NCBI RefSeq assembly: GCF_003344885.1
Contig: NZ_CP031155.1
Coordinates: 2,683,327-2,747,326, forward strand
Direction: 5' to 3'
DNA length: 64,000 nt
From: Altererythrobacter sp. ZODW24
GTDB taxonomy: Bacteria; Pseudomonadota; Alphaproteobacteria; Sphingomonadales; Sphingomonadaceae
Each line of letters starts with the position of its first letter. The first letter of the stretch is position 1. The notes beneath the pieces were generated by a model. That model was given only the letters and a program-made list of their open reading frames with translations, was not told the DNA's origin and did not search any database. The position numbers and the translations under genes were made by a program. Of this stretch, positions 33,614 to 42,637 are shown piece after piece.

Positions 33614-34890
33614 TGACCGACCAGAAGCTTGAAACCATGGCCGTCCACGCTGGTTGCGAACCTGACCCGACGACCAATGCGCGGATCACGCCGATCTATC
33701 AGACGTCGTCCTATGTGTTCGACGATGTCGATCACGCCTCGCGCTTGTTCAACCTGCAGGAATTCGGCAACATTTACACGCGCATAATGAACCCCACGAA
33801 CGCTGCGTTGGAAGGCAAGATTGCCGCAATGCATGGCGGGGTCGGCGCGCTGGCGGTGGCATCGGGCCATGCCGCGCAGATGATCGTTTTTCATACGTTG
33901 ATGGAGCCGGGCTGCGAAATTGTCGCGGCGAAGAAGCTCTATGGCGGATCGCTCAACCAGCTTGGCCACAGCTTCAAGAAAATGGGCTGGCACACGAATT
34001 TCGTCGACGCGGATGATGCGGCGAATGTTGCCGCTGCGATCACCGACAAGACGCGCGCTGTGTTCATCGAAAGCCTCGCCAATCCGGGCGGCGTTGTTCA
34101 GGATATCGCCGCAATTGCAAAGGTTGCGCATGATGCGGGCATCCCGCTGATCGTCGACAACACTATGGCTAGTCCGGTTCTGTGCCGTCCGTTGCAACAT
34201 GGCGCGGATATCGTAGTGGAATCGACCACCAAGTTCCTCAACGGACACGGTAATTCGGTTGGCGGTGTGATCATTGATTCCGGCAAGTTCGACTGGAAAG
34301 CGTCGGGCAAATTCCCGACGATGACCGAGCCGAACGATTCCTATCACGGTGCGGTCTTCACCGAGGCTGTCGGCGAGATTGCCTTCATCATCGCATGCCG
34401 CGTCTTGGCCCTGCGCGATCTCGGCCCCGCGATGGCGCCGATGAATGCCTTCCTGACGCTAACCGGTATGGAGACGCTCAGCCTGCGGATGGAACGGCAT
34501 TGCGACAATGCACTGGCGCTGTCCAAGTGGTTGCAAGATCACCCCAAGGTTGCATGGGTCGGCTATGCTGGCTTACCCGATAATCAGTATCATTCGCTGG
34601 CCAAAACATATCTCGGCGGCAAAGGCGGCGCGGTCTTCACCTTCGGGCTGAAGGGCGGATATGATGCGGGTGTGAAGCTGGTTTCAAGCGTCGAACTGTT
34701 CAGCCATCTCGCCAATATCGGCGACACGCGTTCGCTGATCATCCACCCCGCGTCGACCACGCACAGTCAGTTGAGCGAGGCTGAATTGCTGTCCGCAGGC
34801 GCAGGGCCTGACGTTGTTCGCGTGTCGGTCGGCATTGAACATATCGATGATATTATCGCCGACATTTCGCAGGCTCTCGAAGAAATCTGA
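33613..34890 (+). CDS. metY: O-acetylhomoserine sulfhydrylase (aminocarboxypropyltransferase)
   Basis: A 425-residue PLP enzyme of the Cys/Met metabolism family that makes homocysteine from O-acetylhomoserine and sulfide. YTRIMNPTNAALE, PLIVDNTMASP and the PLP lysine in STTKFLNGHG match MetY; the extra central insert and length separate it from MetB/MetC. ATG at 33613. Confidence 0.94.
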   Translation: MTDQKLETMAVHAGCEPDPTTNARITPIYQTSSYVFDDVDHASRLFNLQEFGNIYTRIMNPTNAALEGKIAAMHGGVGALAVASGHAAQMIVFHTLMEPGCEIVAAKKLYGGSLNQLGHSFKKMGWHTNFVDADDAANVAAAITDKTRAVFIESLANPGGVVQDIAAIAKVAHDAGIPLIVDNTMASPVLCRPLQHGADIVVESTTKFLNGHGNSVGGVIIDSGKFDWKASGKFPTMTEPNDSYHGAVFTEAVGEIAFIIACRVLALRDLGPAMAPMNAFLTLTGMETLSLRMERHCDNALALSKWLQDHPKVAWVGYAGLPDNQYHSLAKTYLGGKGGAVFTFGLKGGYDAGVKLVSSVELFSHLANIGDTRSLIIHPASTTHSQLSEAELLSAGAGPDVVRVSVGIEHIDDIIADISQALEEI

Positions 34891-34909
34891 TCCGCCGGAA
34901 GACCAACTA

Positions 34910-36916
34910 ATGTTTAAGAAAATCCTCATCGCCAATCGCGGCGAAATTGCTTGCCGGATTATCAAAACCGCGCGCCGGATGGGCATCGCGACCGTTGCGG
35001 TGTATTCCGACGCTGATGCGCGCGCGCCGTTTGTGCAGATGGCGGATGAGGCCGTGCATATCGGGCCTTCTGCAGCGGCGGAAAGCTATCTGATCCCGGA
35101 AAAGATCATCGACGCTTGTAAGCAAACCGGCGCAGAGGCTGTGCATCCCGGCTATGGTTTCCTGTCCGAACGCACCAGCTTTGCCGAGGCCTTGGCCAAG
35201 GAAGGCATCGAATTTATCGGCCCACCGGTGAACGCAATCGCGGCGATGGGTGATAAGATCGAATCCAAGAAGCTCGCCATGGAAGCGGGCGTGAATGTCG
35301 TGCCCGGCTTTGTTGGCGAGATCGACGACACAGAACACGCCGTGAAGATTTCGGAAGAGATCGGCTATCCGGTGATGATGAAGGCCAGCGCGGGCGGCGG
35401 CGGCAAGGGCATGCGGCTCGCCTATAATGAGAAGGACGTACGCGAGGGCTTCGAGGCCACCAAGCGCGAGGGGCTCAACAGCTTCGGCGATGACCGCGTT
35501 TTCATCGAGAAATTCATCCTCAATCCGCGCCATATTGAAATCCAAATTCTCGGCGATAAGCACGGCAACATCATCTATTTGAATGAGCGCGAATGCAGCA
35601 TTCAGCGCCGTCACCAGAAGGTTGTCGAGGAAGCACCTTCGCCCTTCGTCACACCCAAAATGCGCAAGGCGATGGGCGAGCAATGCGTCGCTCTGTCAGC
35701 GGCCGTGAATTACCACAGCGCGGGTACTGTCGAACTGATCGTCAGCGGCGCGGACCCCAGCGGCGAGAGCTTCTACTTCCTCGAAATGAACACGCGCCTG
35801 CAGGTTGAGCATCCCGTCACCGAGGCGATTACGGGCGTTGATTTGGTCGAACAGATGATCCGCGTGGCCGCTGGCGAGAAGCTGGAAATCAAACAAGACG
35901 ACGTGAAGATTGACGGCTGGGCGATCGAAAACCGTGTCTATGCCGAAGACCCCTATCGCGGCTTCTTGCCCAGCACCGGGCGCTTGGTTCGTTATCAGCC
36001 GCCAGTCGAAGGCTGGCAGGGCGGCATTCGCGGCACCGATGGCGTGCGCGTGGATGATGGCGTGATGGAAGGCGGCGAGGTCTCCATGTTCTATGACCCG
36101 ATGATCGCCAAGCTGGTAACATGGGGCGAAACACGCGACGAAGCCGCCGACCTGCAAGTGCAGGCGCTCGATGCGTTTCAGATTGAGGGGCTTGGACATA
36201 ACGTCGATTTCCTCAGCGCGATTATGCAGCATCCGCGTTTCCGCTCGGGTGAACTCACCACAGGCTTTATCGCTGAGGAATATCCTGATGGCTTCCAAGG
36301 CGCGCCTGCGTCGGCGGAGCTCAACACCGCGCTGGCGGCAATCGCGGGTGTAGTCTCGACTGTGCAGGCCGACCGTGCGCGGCGCATTGACCAGCAACTC
36401 GACGGAAAGCTGGCCGCGCCGGGCGATTGGACGGTGCGCATCGCTGGCGAGGATCACGAGGTCCGGCTGGAAGAACATGCGATCCTTGTTGGCGATCAGG
36501 AAGTCGAACTGGCGATGGAATATACGCCGGGCGATACGATGGTGCATGCGGAACTGAACGGAGAACCTTTGTCGTTTCAACTCGCACCAACGATCACCGG
36601 TTGGAAGATAACAACACGCGGTGCCACGCATGAAGCGCGCGTCTTGCCCGCGCGTTTTGCTCCGCTGGCTGATCACATGATCGAAAAAATCCCGCCCGAT
36701 CTGTCGAAATTCCTGATCTGCCCGATGCCCGGCCTGCTGGTCGCTCTGCATGTGGGTGAGGGTGACGAAGTCGAGGCCGGACAGCCGCTGGCGACGGTCG
36801 AAGCGATGAAGATGGAAAACATCCTCCGCGCTGAAAAGTCCGGCACGATTGCGAAGGTCAATGCAGAGCAGGGTGAGAGCCTAGCGGTGGATGCAGTGAT
36901 TTTGGAGCTGGAGTAG
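34910..36916 (+). CDS. pccA: Propionyl-CoA carboxylase alpha subunit (biotin carboxylase + BCCP)
   Basis: A 668-residue protein: biotin carboxylase (about 1-450, ATP-grasp loop AGGGGKGMR and EMNTRLQVEHPVTE), a linker/BT domain, and a C-terminal biotinyl domain with the biotin lysine Lys634 in EAMKMEN. It carboxylates biotin for PccB. The ATG at 34910 starts the conserved MFKKILIANRGEI; the open frame upstream inside metY is a shadow. Last gene of the cluster, followed by a repeat hairpin. Confidence 0.97.
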   Translation: MFKKILIANRGEIACRIIKTARRMGIATVAVYSDADARAPFVQMADEAVHIGPSAAAESYLIPEKIIDACKQTGAEAVHPGYGFLSERTSFAEALAKEGIEFIGPPVNAIAAMGDKIESKKLAMEAGVNVVPGFVGEIDDTEHAVKISEEIGYPVMMKASAGGGGKGMRLAYNEKDVREGFEATKREGLNSFGDDRVFIEKFILNPRHIEIQILGDKHGNIIYLNERECSIQRRHQKVVEEAPSPFVTPKMRKAMGEQCVALSAAVNYHSAGTVELIVSGADPSGESFYFLEMNTRLQVEHPVTEAITGVDLVEQMIRVAAGEKLEIKQDDVKIDGWAIENRVYAEDPYRGFLPSTGRLVRYQPPVEGWQGGIRGTDGVRVDDGVMEGGEVSMFYDPMIAKLVTWGETRDEAADLQVQALDAFQIEGLGHNVDFLSAIMQHPRFRSGELTTGFIAEEYPDGFQGAPASAELNTALAAIAGVVSTVQADRARRIDQQLDGKLAAPGDWTVRIAGEDHEVRLEEHAILVGDQEVELAMEYTPGDTMVHAELNGEPLSFQLAPTITGWKITTRGATHEARVLPARFAPLADHMIEKIPPDLSKFLICPMPGLLVALHVGEGDEVEAGQPLATVEAMKMENILRAEKSGTIAKVNAEQGESLAVDAVILELE

Positions 36917-36925
36917 CTCCAATCG

Positions 36926-36953
36926 CGTCATCCCAGCCTGCGCTGGGGTGGCG
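36926..36953 (+). repeat. Single REP-type hairpin after pccA, likely terminator
   Basis: A 12-bp stem (two G-T wobbles) with loop CTGC, sharing CGTCATCCCAGC with the element at 29464-29541. It lies between convergent pccA and aroB and could stop transcription from both sides. Confidence 0.65.
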
Positions 36954-36957
36954 AAAA

Positions 36958-38067
36958 TTAGTTCGCCTGTAGCTGGCTGTCCAAAAACTTAGCCACATCT
37001 TCCAGCTCGACGTCTTTTGCCATAAATGCTTCGCCAATTCCGCGCAGCAGCAGGAAGGGCAGGGTGCCCGCGTCCATCTTCTTGTCGTGACGCATATGAT
37101 CGGCGAGCTTTGCGCCGGTTGCGTCCATGCCCAGCGCCGCGATTTCGGACGGCAGGCCTGCGCTTGAAATCGCGGCTGTCACAGCGCCAGCTTCATTATC
37201 GCCCATCAATTCGCGCCTGACGGAGTAACGCGCCGCTAGCACCATGCCGAGCGCCACTGCTTCGCCGTGTAGCAAGCGCTCGCCAAATCCGGTCTCTGCC
37301 TCCAGCGCGTGTCCGAATGTGTGTCCCAGATTGAGCAAAGCGCGCGTCCCGGTGGTTTCGCGTTCGTCCTCGGCAACGATGCGGGCCTTGGCCGCAACGC
37401 TTTGCGCAACCGCATATTCGCGCGCTTTGCGGTCGCCATCTATGACGGCAGAGCCGTTGGCCGCGCACCAGTCGAAGAAGTCCCGGTCGCCCAAAATGCC
37501 GTATTTGATGACTTCGGCAAAGCCAGCGCGCAGCTCGCGGGCGGGCAGTGTTTCGAGCGCATCCAGATCAGCCAGCACCAGCGACGGTTGATGAAACGCG
37601 CCGACCAAATTCTTGCCCGCCGCCGTGTTGATCGCCGTCTTCCCACCCACGCTGGAATCGACCTGCGCCAGCAAAGTCGTAGGCAATTGGATAAAGCCGC
37701 AACCGCGTTTCAGCACCGCGCAGGCAAAGCCGGTCAAATCACCAATAACGCCGCCGCCCAGCGCCAACACATGATCGCCGCGCTCGACTTCTTCGGCCAG
37801 CAGCCAGTCGGTCACCCGCTCCAAATTGACCCAGCTTTTCGCGCCTTCGCCGGGATCAAGCACCAGCCAGCGCGGTTCGAATCCGCCGATTTCCAGCGAA
37901 GCGCCAACCGTCTCGCGCCATTTGGCTGCGACATTCGTATCAGTGATGATCGGCACACGTTTCTTGCGCAGCAAAGCGCCGCATTGCTTGGGCAAATCGG
38001 CCAGCAATCCGCCATCGACGCGCACTTCGTAGGGGCGTCCGGCAAGTTCAACCGGGATTACAGCCAT
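36958..38067 (-). CDS. aroB: 3-dehydroquinate synthase
   Basis: A 369-residue enzyme of the shikimate pathway (DAHP to dehydroquinate), NAD- and zinc-dependent. GGGVIGDLTGFACAVLKRG, QLPTTLLAQVDSSVGGKTAI and the zinc histidine in NLGHTFGHALEA are present. ATG at 38067 overlaps aroK by 10 nt. Confidence 0.97.
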   Translation of the reverse strand: MAVIPVELAGRPYEVRVDGGLLADLPKQCGALLRKKRVPIITDTNVAAKWRETVGASLEIGGFEPRWLVLDPGEGAKSWVNLERVTDWLLAEEVERGDHVLALGGGVIGDLTGFACAVLKRGCGFIQLPTTLLAQVDSSVGGKTAINTAAGKNLVGAFHQPSLVLADLDALETLPARELRAGFAEVIKYGILGDRDFFDWCAANGSAVIDGDRKAREYAVAQSVAAKARIVAEDERETTGTRALLNLGHTFGHALEAETGFGERLLHGEAVALGMVLAARYSVRRELMGDNEAGAVTAAISSAGLPSEIAALGMDATGAKLADHMRHDKKMDAGTLPFLLLRGIGEAFMAKDVELEDVAKFLDSQLQAN

Positions 38068-38627
38068 GCGTCGATCGCCTCCAAAATTTGCATCGCAGTG
38101 TCTTCATGCGGCCCGTCCTCGGCTTTCACCCGCACTTGAGCCTGCGCATAGGCAGGTTCGCGCTCCCGGTGCAAACGGCTTAGTATTTCATGCGGATCAC
38201 CATTCTTCAACAGAGGGCGGTTATCCTTGCGCGATGTCCGTTCGACCAGAGTGTCGATATCGCAATCGAGCCACACAGCTATGGTGCTCTCCAAAATGAG
38301 CGCGCGGGTCTCTTCATCCATGAAAGCGCCGCCGCCAGTCGCGATCACCCCCGTGCCCTCTTCAACAAGCCTGGCGATCACGCGCCGTTCGCCGTCGCGA
38401 AAATGTGTTTCGCCAAAACGTTCGAAGATCTCGGGAATCGAAAGCTGCGCCGCGCTCTCGATTTCCTGATCCGAATCTACGAATCCGGTGCCCATCATCT
38501 TTGCCAGTCTCCGGCCAACCGTGGATTTGCCGGAACCCATGAGGCCGATGAGCACGACGGGTTTGTGGATATGGCCGGTGATCTGCGCGATTTTCACGCC
38601 GTCTGGCTGATGGTGTTCACTCGTCAT
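38058..38627 (-). CDS. aroK: Shikimate kinase
   Basis: A 189-residue kinase that phosphorylates shikimate. The P-loop is GLMGSGKST, DSDQEIE and TGGGAF bind substrate, and the lid lies in RKDNRPLL. ATG at 38627. It forms the aroK-aroB pair common in Sphingomonadales and is divergent from the small gene at 38705 across 77 bp. Confidence 0.96.
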   Translation of the reverse strand: MTSEHHQPDGVKIAQITGHIHKPVVLIGLMGSGKSTVGRRLAKMMGTGFVDSDQEIESAAQLSIPEIFERFGETHFRDGERRVIARLVEEGTGVIATGGGAFMDEETRALILESTIAVWLDCDIDTLVERTSRKDNRPLLKNGDPHEILSRLHREREPAYAQAQVRVKAEDGPHEDTAMQILEAIDAWL

Positions 38628-38704
38628 TGCGGCACCGGCTATAGTTAGGGTAGGGGAGAGCGCAAGATTGGGCGCAAGTTTGTGATTGTTTCAAGGAATT
38701 CATT

Positions 38705-38845
38705 TTGGCGATAGATATAAGGCGGATCGGCTGGGTGCTGGGCGCATTATTGCTTTGTGTATTGGTCTACGCATGGATCGATGGCGGCGCGACGGAAAGC
38801 CGCGAGATCGCCATTCCTGTTGCCGTTCCGGAGGGCGCGCAATGA
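38705..38845 (+). CDS. 46-residue membrane peptide coupled to the next gene
   Basis: TTG at 38705 follows AAGGAA nine nt upstream and opens a 46-residue frame with one hydrophobic helix (GWVLGALLLCVLVYAW) and a short periplasmic tail (IAIPVAVPEGAQ). Its stop overlaps the ATG of the secreted protein as ATGA, strong evidence that it is translated. No function is known to me; it may anchor or insert with the 611-residue protein. Confidence 0.65.
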   Translation: MAIDIRRIGWVLGALLLCVLVYAWIDGGATESREIAIPVAVPEGAQ

Positions 38846-40677
38846 AGCGTCACCTCCTTATGGGCGGTGCCGCGCTAGCTCTCTGCTCGACATTTGTTCT
38901 TGCGCAAGATGCGCCTGAATCGCTGCTCCCTCCTAAAATGCAGCAACAGCCTGCTCCGAAAACAGCTACGCCAGTGCCCACGGTCGCGCCGGCTCCGGCC
39001 GCTTCCAGCGCGCCCTCCACCGGTTCAACACCTGTGGTACAACCTACGACGGACGGCGACAGTGCGACGTCTTCTCCAGCGCCCAGTTCCGCTAGAGTTC
39101 CTTCGATCCAAGAGCTGGAACGGCTCTCAACGGATGAACTCGACCAGCTCTTAGGTCTCAAACCTCGTTTCGATATCCCGAGGGGGGCACGGCGGTCACT
39201 CGAACAGGTGGGAATTATTGGCGCAGATGAGGGCGGGCTCGCGGCTTCGCTGCTCGCCAACCAGCCCGGATCACTGGTCCGCGCGGCGCTTGCTGGCACA
39301 AAGAAGCCGATGGTCTCGCGCTGGGGCCACATTATGCTCCGCCGCGCTTTGGCGAGCCGGCTCAACGCGCCTGATGATATGAGACCGGTTGAATTTGCAG
39401 CGCTGCGCACTGCCGTGCTCAATAGTATCGGTGAACATGCAGCGGCCCGTGCGCTGGTACAGGATGTCGACACCGCGAACTATTCCGAAGCGCTCACTGA
39501 CGCCGCGATCGATGCCTATATTGGCACAGCTGATATCGTCGGGGCATGTCCTGCGGTCAGGCTGAAACCGAGGGACGGCGAAGACCCGCAGTGGAACATG
39601 CTGAGCGCCATTTGCCGGTCTTATGCGGGAGAAGGCAGCGCCGGAAACCGCGAACTCGACCGAGCATTGCGCGGCGAAATAGCGCCCGAGATCGATATTC
39701 TCTTGGCCCAGCGCTTTGCGGGAGCGGCAGGCGACGGACGCCGCGCAGTCAACATCGAGTGGGAAGGCGTGGATGAGCTCAACCCTTGGCGTTACGCTCT
39801 GGCCCGTGCGGTTGGTTTGGAAGTGCCCGACACGCTTCTCGAAGGTTCGAGTGGCTATTATCAGTTGACAGCAGCGACCTCGCCAATGGTGTCCCTGCCC
39901 AGAAGAGCTGAAGCGAGCGATTATGCAGCTGCTAAGGGCGTCTTATCGTCCGCTGCGCTGGTCGATCTCTACTCGCAGATATTTGAAACCGCTGGCATCG
40001 AAGGCGATAGTGCTGACGTCGCGTCGCTGCTGCGTAATGCCTATGTTGGCGAAGATGATGCAGCACGGCTGGTCGCAATTCGCAGTATCTGGGGCGGCGA
40101 AGGTGCACCTGACTATGGCCGGCAAGTTTTGACTGCTTATGCTGCCGCACGGCTGACGCCTTCTGAGGCATTGGCACCGGATGCTTTCCCACTCATCACC
40201 TCCATGCTTGCGGCAGGTCTCGATAATGATGCGATGCGTTGGGCTAACGTCTTGCCGCAAGGCAGCAGCGGCTGGGCATTGCTCTCACTGGCGCAGCCGA
40301 CACGCGGCACTCCGGTGGACGCCGGTGCAGTCAGCAGTTTCATCGGTGACGATGCTAGCGAAGAACAACGTAAATCGCAGTTCTTGGTCGCAGGGCTAGC
40401 GGGACTTGGGCGGTTGGAAACGACTGACCTCAGTGATCTCGCCGGTGATTTGAGCATGGATATCGCCCGTGAGAGCAAATGGAGTCAGGCGATCTCCGGC
40501 GCGGCGGATGTGAACAATCCGGCACTGGTCGCGATGCTTGCAGGCGTGGGTATGCAGGGCGAAAGCTGGAGCCAGATGACCCCGCGGCACCTTTTTCACA
40601 TTGTTTCGGCGCTCAACCGTGTCGGCATGTCGGCCGAAGCGCGGATGATTGCAGCTGAGGCGGTTGCGCGGGGCTAG
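38842..40677 (+). CDS. Large secreted protein with a Pro/Ala-rich linker
   Basis: A 611-residue protein: signal peptide (MKRHLLMGGAALALCSTFVL then AQD), a Pro/Ala/Ser-rich linker to about residue 90, then a helical domain likely made of TPR/alpha-alpha-hairpin repeats. I see no enzyme motif. It sits between a membrane peptide and xerD and shares their frame/strand; the xerD reading frame continues directly after its stop codon. Function unknown; exported and possibly peptidoglycan- or membrane-associated. Confidence 0.75.
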   Translation: MKRHLLMGGAALALCSTFVLAQDAPESLLPPKMQQQPAPKTATPVPTVAPAPAASSAPSTGSTPVVQPTTDGDSATSSPAPSSARVPSIQELERLSTDELDQLLGLKPRFDIPRGARRSLEQVGIIGADEGGLAASLLANQPGSLVRAALAGTKKPMVSRWGHIMLRRALASRLNAPDDMRPVEFAALRTAVLNSIGEHAAARALVQDVDTANYSEALTDAAIDAYIGTADIVGACPAVRLKPRDGEDPQWNMLSAICRSYAGEGSAGNRELDRALRGEIAPEIDILLAQRFAGAAGDGRRAVNIEWEGVDELNPWRYALARAVGLEVPDTLLEGSSGYYQLTAATSPMVSLPRRAEASDYAAAKGVLSSAALVDLYSQIFETAGIEGDSADVASLLRNAYVGEDDAARLVAIRSIWGGEGAPDYGRQVLTAYAAARLTPSEALAPDAFPLITSMLAAGLDNDAMRWANVLPQGSSGWALLSLAQPTRGTPVDAGAVSSFIGDDASEEQRKSQFLVAGLAGLGRLETTDLSDLAGDLSMDIARESKWSQAISGAADVNNPALVAMLAGVGMQGESWSQMTPRHLFHIVSALNRVGMSAEARMIAAEAVARG

Positions 40678-40680
40678 GCC

Positions 40681-41574
40681 ATTTCGGGCACAATAGAAGA
40701 TTTCCTTGCGCTGCTGGCTGCAGAACGCGGCGCAGCGGCCAATACACTTGCGGCATATCGGCGGGATCTGACTGCGGCAGAAGAATTGCTGGGCGATTTG
40801 TCGCAGGCCGATGGCGAGGCTTTGTCGAGCCTCGGCAAAGCTTGGGCGCATCTGGCACCCTCCAGCGTATCACGCAAATCGTCAGCTCTGCGGCAATTCT
40901 ACGGATTTCTGGCAGAGGAGGGCATTCGTAGTGATGACCCTTCGCCTGCCTTGCCTCGCCCGGCAGCGCGCCGTCCGCTGCCCAAGATATTGTCGCATGA
41001 TCAAGTGGATGCGCTGTTCCTTCGCGTTGAAGAGGAGGCTGCGAGCAGCAAGCCAGTGTCAGTCCGTTTGCTGGCGCTGCTTGAACTACTGTACGGCTCG
41101 GGACTTCGGGCAACTGAGCTTGTGTCGCTCCCGCTTTCGGCGGTTCCGCGAGACGCTCCATTCCTGACCGTGACAGGTAAGGGCGATCAAGCACGTATGG
41201 TGCCGGTCAGCGAGCGGGCGGTGCAGGCCTTGTCGCGCTGGCTGGAAGTTCGCGAGGGGGAGGGGCGTTTTTTGTTTCCGTCGCGCGGAAAACACATTTC
41301 CCGAGTCCGGTTGTTCCAAATGCTGAAAGAGCTCGCGGTTCGCGCGAATATTCCACCGGAAAAAGTTAGTCCTCACGTCTTGCGTCATGCCTTTGCCACG
41401 CATCTGCTTGAAGGCGGTGCAGACTTGCGGGTTTTGCAGACATTGCTGGGACATGCGGACATTTCCACGACCCAAATTTACACCCATGTCGACGCCGCGC
41501 GGCTGGTGACTTTGGTAAATGAACGGCATCCATTGGCGAACGCAAGTCTTGCCCGCAGGCCCAAGGGGGACTAG
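40681..41574 (+). CDS. xerD: XerC/XerD-type tyrosine recombinase, apparently ATT start
   Basis: A 297-residue site-specific recombinase that resolves chromosome dimers at dif. The catalytic set is Arg143 (GSGLRATEL), Lys167, His232-x-x-Arg235 ([10 protein letters not shown]), His258 and Tyr267 (TTQIYTH). The N-terminal SAM-like domain begins [19 protein letters not shown], which lies before the first TTG (40786) with no ATG or GTG in frame. ATT at 40681, one codon after the upstream stop, gives 297 residues, the normal length; CTG codons or read-through of the upstream TAG are alternatives. XerC and XerD cannot be told apart here. Confidence 0.9.
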   Translation: MSGTIEDFLALLAAERGAAANTLAAYRRDLTAAEELLGDLSQADGEALSSLGKAWAHLAPSSVSRKSSALRQFYGFLAEEGIRSDDPSPALPRPAARRPLPKILSHDQVDALFLRVEEEAASSKPVSVRLLALLELLYGSGLRATELVSLPLSAVPRDAPFLTVTGKGDQARMVPVSERAVQALSRWLEVREGEGRFLFPSRGKHISRVRLFQMLKELAVRANIPPEKVSPHVLRHAFATHLLEGGADLRVLQTLLGHADISTTQIYTHVDAARLVTLVNERHPLANASLARRPKGD

Positions 41575-41584
41575 CTGCGAACTC

Positions 41585-42529
41585 ATGATTACTTGGCTCG
41601 AATTCGAGAAACCGGTCGCAGAACTGGATAAACGCATCACCGAACTGCGCAGCGCCGCTGCTGGGGATGAAGTGGATATTGGCACAGAGCTGGAGCGGCT
41701 TGAGACCAAGAGCGCTGATTTGCTCGCCAGCACCTATAAGGCGCTGACGCCGTGGCAGAAGACGCAGGTCGCCCGCCATCCCAAGCGGCCGCATTTCCTC
41801 GACTATGTCGAACATGCATTTGACGAGTTTATCCCGCTAGGCGGCGATCGTCTTTATGGCGAGGATGAAGCGATCCTTGGCGGCTTTGCCAAACTGGATG
41901 GCCGCAAGGTCATGTTGATCGGTCATGAGAAGGGCAATGATACCGAAAGCCGCCTGCGCCATAATTTCGGTATGGGTAAGCCTGAGGGCTACCGTAAAGC
42001 CATCCGCCTGATGGAAATGGCCAGCCGCTTTGGTCTGCCGGTGGTGACATTGGTCGACACATCGGGCGCGTTCCCTGGTGTTGAAGCTGAAGAACGCGGT
42101 CAGGCGGAGGCAATTGCCCGCTCGACGGAGGCCTGTCTTGCGCTTGATGTTCCGATGGTTTCGGTGATCGTGGGCGAGGGCGGATCTGGCGGCGCGGTCG
42201 CGCTGGCAAGTGCGGAACGCGTGCTGATGCTCGAACACGCGGTCTATTCGGTGATTTCGCCCGAAGGCTGTGCGTCGATCCTTTGGCGGACAGCGGACAA
42301 GGCGCCCGATGCGGCGGAAGCGATGCGGATCACCGCGCAGCAGCTCAAGAAACTCGGCGTCATTGACCGGATCGTGAAAGAACCCGTTGGCGGTGCGCAT
42401 CGTAATCCCGAAAAGGCCGCCCAAGCACTGGGCAAGGCGATTAGCGAAGAACTCGACGCGCTGAGCGACGTTGCACCGGACGAACTGTGCCGCTTGCGCG
42501 AAGAACGGTTCTTGCTGCTCGGGGAGTAG
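41585..42529 (+). CDS. accA: Acetyl-CoA carboxylase carboxyltransferase alpha subunit
   Basis: A 314-residue subunit that transfers CO2 from biotin to acetyl-CoA for fatty-acid synthesis. [18 protein letters not shown], the glycine-rich [12 protein letters not shown] and [14 protein letters not shown] are the crotonase-like carboxyltransferase core. ATG at 41585, about 10 nt after xerD. The downstream 108-bp gap before the M48 gene is mostly featureless. Confidence 0.97.
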   Translation: MITWLEFEKPVAELDKRITELRSAAAGDEVDIGTELERLETKSADLLASTYKALTPWQKTQVARHPKRPHFLDYVEHAFDEFIPLGGDRLYGEDEAILGGFAKLDGRKVMLIGHEKGNDTESRLRHNFGMGKPEGYRKAIRLMEMASRFGLPVVTLVDTSGAFPGVEAEERGQAEAIARSTEACLALDVPMVSVIVGEGGSGGAVALASAERVLMLEHAVYSVISPEGCASILWRTADKAPDAAEAMRITAQQLKKLGVIDRIVKEPVGGAHRNPEKAAQALGKAISEELDALSDVAPDELCRLREERFLLLGE

Positions 42530-42637
42530 TCGCCGCCGGAACCTTGCCCGGAACCTTGCAGTGCTGCGGATGTTGGTCTCTATATAGACATCATTCTGCG
42601 GTTGGTGCGCCGCTTTTGCCATTTGCGAGGGGTCACT

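Noticed and set aside
35696-36751. Long minus-strand open frame inside pccA
   Set aside because: Same reason: antisense to a certain gene, no ribosome binding site or domain.
40681-41574. XerD as a phage or integron integrase
   Set aside because: Length, motif spacing and housekeeping neighbourhood (accA) fit chromosomal XerC/XerD.
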